Assembly: GCF_018127805.1 (NCBI RefSeq)
Contig: NZ_CP072334.1
Span: 1,404,001 to 1,468,000, forward strand
DNA from: Prevotella sp. oral taxon 475
Lineage (GTDB): Bacteria > Bacteroidota > Bacteroidia > Bacteroidales > Bacteroidaceae
Length of the DNA stretch: 64,000 bases
Direction of reading: 5' to 3'
Part shown: in pieces, positions 63,008-64,000 of the stretch
Position numbering within the stretch: the first letter of the stretch is position 1
How the letters are laid out: the number at the start of each line of letters is the position of its first letter
The notes under the pieces: generated by a model
What the model was told of the DNA's origin: nothing
Seen by the model: only the letters and a program-made list of their open reading frames with translations
The model's database searches: none
Program-made: the position numbers and the translations under genes

Positions 63008-63285
63008 GAACAGTTCAGTAGCCCCATTTTGGTCTCCGCGGCCGTTTTGAACAGTTCAGTAGCATCATTTGGGTCTCCGTGACGGTTTTGAACAGTTCAG
63101 TAGCACCATTTTGGTCTCCGCGACGGTTTTGAACAGTTCAGTAGCATCATTTTGGCCTCCGCGGCCGTTTTGAACAGTTCAGTAGCATCATTTTGGTCTC
63201 CGTGACGGTTTTGAACAGTTCAGTAGCACCATTTTGGTCTCCGTGGCCGTTCTGAACAGTTCAGAAAGCTGCGTTGCTCTCCTTC
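63008..63285. repeat. Array 4: tandem repeat, period 41 bp, 7 units
   Basis: The palindrome TGAAC-A-GTTCA recurs with GAACAG at 63008, 63049, 63090, 63131, 63172, 63213 and 63254, exactly 41 bp apart. Between copies is the same core as in array 3 (AGTAGCACCATTTTGGTCTC followed by CGCGGC or CGTGAC), with CTCCG always 19 bases before the palindrome centre. The array and the terminator below fill the 364-base convergent gap. Confidence 0.96.
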
Positions 63286-63299
63286 AATCATCAAGAAAT

Positions 63300-63343
63300 A
63301 AAAAGTGGCCCAATGGAATCAAAACTCCATTGGGCCACTTTTT
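63300..63343. terminator. Bidirectional terminator between the small lipoprotein and skp genes
   Basis: Perfect 18-bp stem (63300-63317 with 63326-63343), 8-base loop, with A5 on the left and T5 on the right. Confidence 0.92.
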
Positions 63344-63362
63344 TAAAGAAGAGGGTAGGGGA

Positions 63363-63971
63363 TTACTTCTTCGCCTCAGAGGCTTTTGCAGGTTTGTAGG
63401 CCTTGTTCAGACCGGCAATCACATCGTTGGTGATGTCAAAAGCCTTGTCGGCATAGAGCAGATTGTCGCCTGCCTTACTCAAGATGAGGCTGTAGCGTTT
63501 GTCTTTGTTATACTCGGCCAGGAAGTGGCGGATGCTGTCGCGCAGGGCAGCGTTATAGCGGTCGGTCTCCACCTGGAATTCGTTGGTCAATCGCTGGTTC
63601 AAGGCCTGCAGGTCATTGTTCTGCTTTTGCAGTCCGGCCTGAATCATCTCTGCCTGTTCGCGGGTGTAGGCATTCTGCTGCACCTTTTGCTGGAAGTTGG
63701 CGGCTGCCGTTTGCAGGGCCTGCTGCTTCGAGGCGAGGGTGTTTTGGATGTTCTGCCCCTTCTTCTGAAGGATGAGCGAATAGTCTTTGCAGAATTTGTA
63801 CTGGCTCATGATGGAGTCTACCTCCACGTAGGCTATCTTCATGCTCGTGGGAGCACCCTTGGCTTTTGTGCCCGAAGGGCTCTCGGCCGGCTCGTTCGAC
63901 TTGTTGCAGGCTGTGAACATCAGCACCGTTGCGCCCGATAGGGCCAGCGTTTTAAGAATGTTTTTCTTCAT
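63363..63971 (-). CDS. OmpH/Skp-family periplasmic chaperone, lipoprotein form
   Basis: A 202-aa coiled-coil protein of the Skp/OmpH family, which holds unfolded outer-membrane proteins in the periplasm. A lipobox TAC (Cys22 in LMFTAC) makes this a lipoprotein variant. The N-terminal strand IAYVEVDSIMSQY and the long helical arm (about 60-150) with many Gln residues are typical. The upstream region is cut off by the end of the window after 29 bases, so its promoter is not seen. It fits functionally with tamB/tamL nearby. Confidence 0.87.
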   Translation of the reverse strand: MKKNILKTLALSGATVLMFTACNKSNEPAESPSGTKAKGAPTSMKIAYVEVDSIMSQYKFCKDYSLILQKKGQNIQNTLASKQQALQTAAANFQQKVQQNAYTREQAEMIQAGLQKQNNDLQALNQRLTNEFQVETDRYNAALRDSIRHFLAEYNKDKRYSLILSKAGDNLLYADKAFDITNDVIAGLNKAYKPAKASEAKK

Positions 63972-64000
63972 TGTTTATTTGATTGTCTTGTTTCGTTTTC

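Noticed and set aside
63008-63285. CRISPR array
   Set aside because: Units are whole tandem copies with no unique spacers, and no cas genes are in the window.

Overview
This 64 kb window is a chromosomal segment from a member of the Bacteroidota, most likely Prevotella sensu lato (family Prevotellaceae). The evidence is the gene content: a Porphyromonas-type prolyl tripeptidyl peptidase, a fimbrillin-like lipoprotein, a BspA-like leucine-rich-repeat protein with a type IX-style C-terminal tail, TamL as a lipoprotein beside TamB, DUF4290 and DUF5113 proteins, and a HU-like protein. Several promoters also fit the Bacteroidota pattern TTG-N19-21-TAnnTTTG. I see no rRNA, tRNA, prophage, insertion sequence or CRISPR array.

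Layout. 1-6.9 kb (+): end of an RNA-binding protein, ptpA, purD, two membrane proteins, and a zinc importer (znuA, znuC) with no permease. 7.5-10.1 kb (-): fimbrillin locus with a 79-aa companion ORF and a long leader. 10.2-16.2 kb (-): possible structured RNA, ribE, a double sensor kinase, its response regulator and a membrane protein. 16.2-18 kb: HD hydrolase and menA, divergent. 18.3-28.4 kb (-): long housekeeping run tsaB, DUF4290, murA, rimM, dxr, rseP, fmt, then three overlapping glycosyltransferases. 28.4-34.6 kb: yicC (+); a sigma-54 activator, lptE, a TPR protein and secG (-); an ABC-F ATPase (-). 34.8-40.7 kb (+): flippase-like protein, pepD, corA, DUF349 protein. 41-47.9 kb (-): HU-like protein, a 64-aa ORF, LRR surface protein with leader, metH, smpB, DMP19. 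48-61.6 kb (+): tamB, ileS, a DksA-like protein, lspA, a DUF4296 lipoprotein, a small protein, tamL. 61.6-64 kb: MBL hydrolase, a small lipoprotein, a Skp-like lipoprotein.

Together the genes lean heavily on envelope building (murA, dxr, menA, rseP, lspA, lptE, secG, tamB, tamL, skp) plus translation and one-carbon functions.

Two things stand out beyond the genes. First, the intergenic spaces carry many short-period palindromic tandem arrays. Four arrays, with different palindromes, share a period of 41 bp; four more have a period of 22 or 23 bp. They sit mostly at gene 3' ends. Second, the fimbrillin and LRR loci, 34 kb apart, share a leader with the same promoter, an upstream ORF running into a (CA)n tract, a (CG)5 tract with conserved flanks, and an intrinsic terminator. 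In both, one reading frame after the CA tract stays open through the terminator while the present frame stops before it. This suggests phase-variable attenuation controlled by repeat length.
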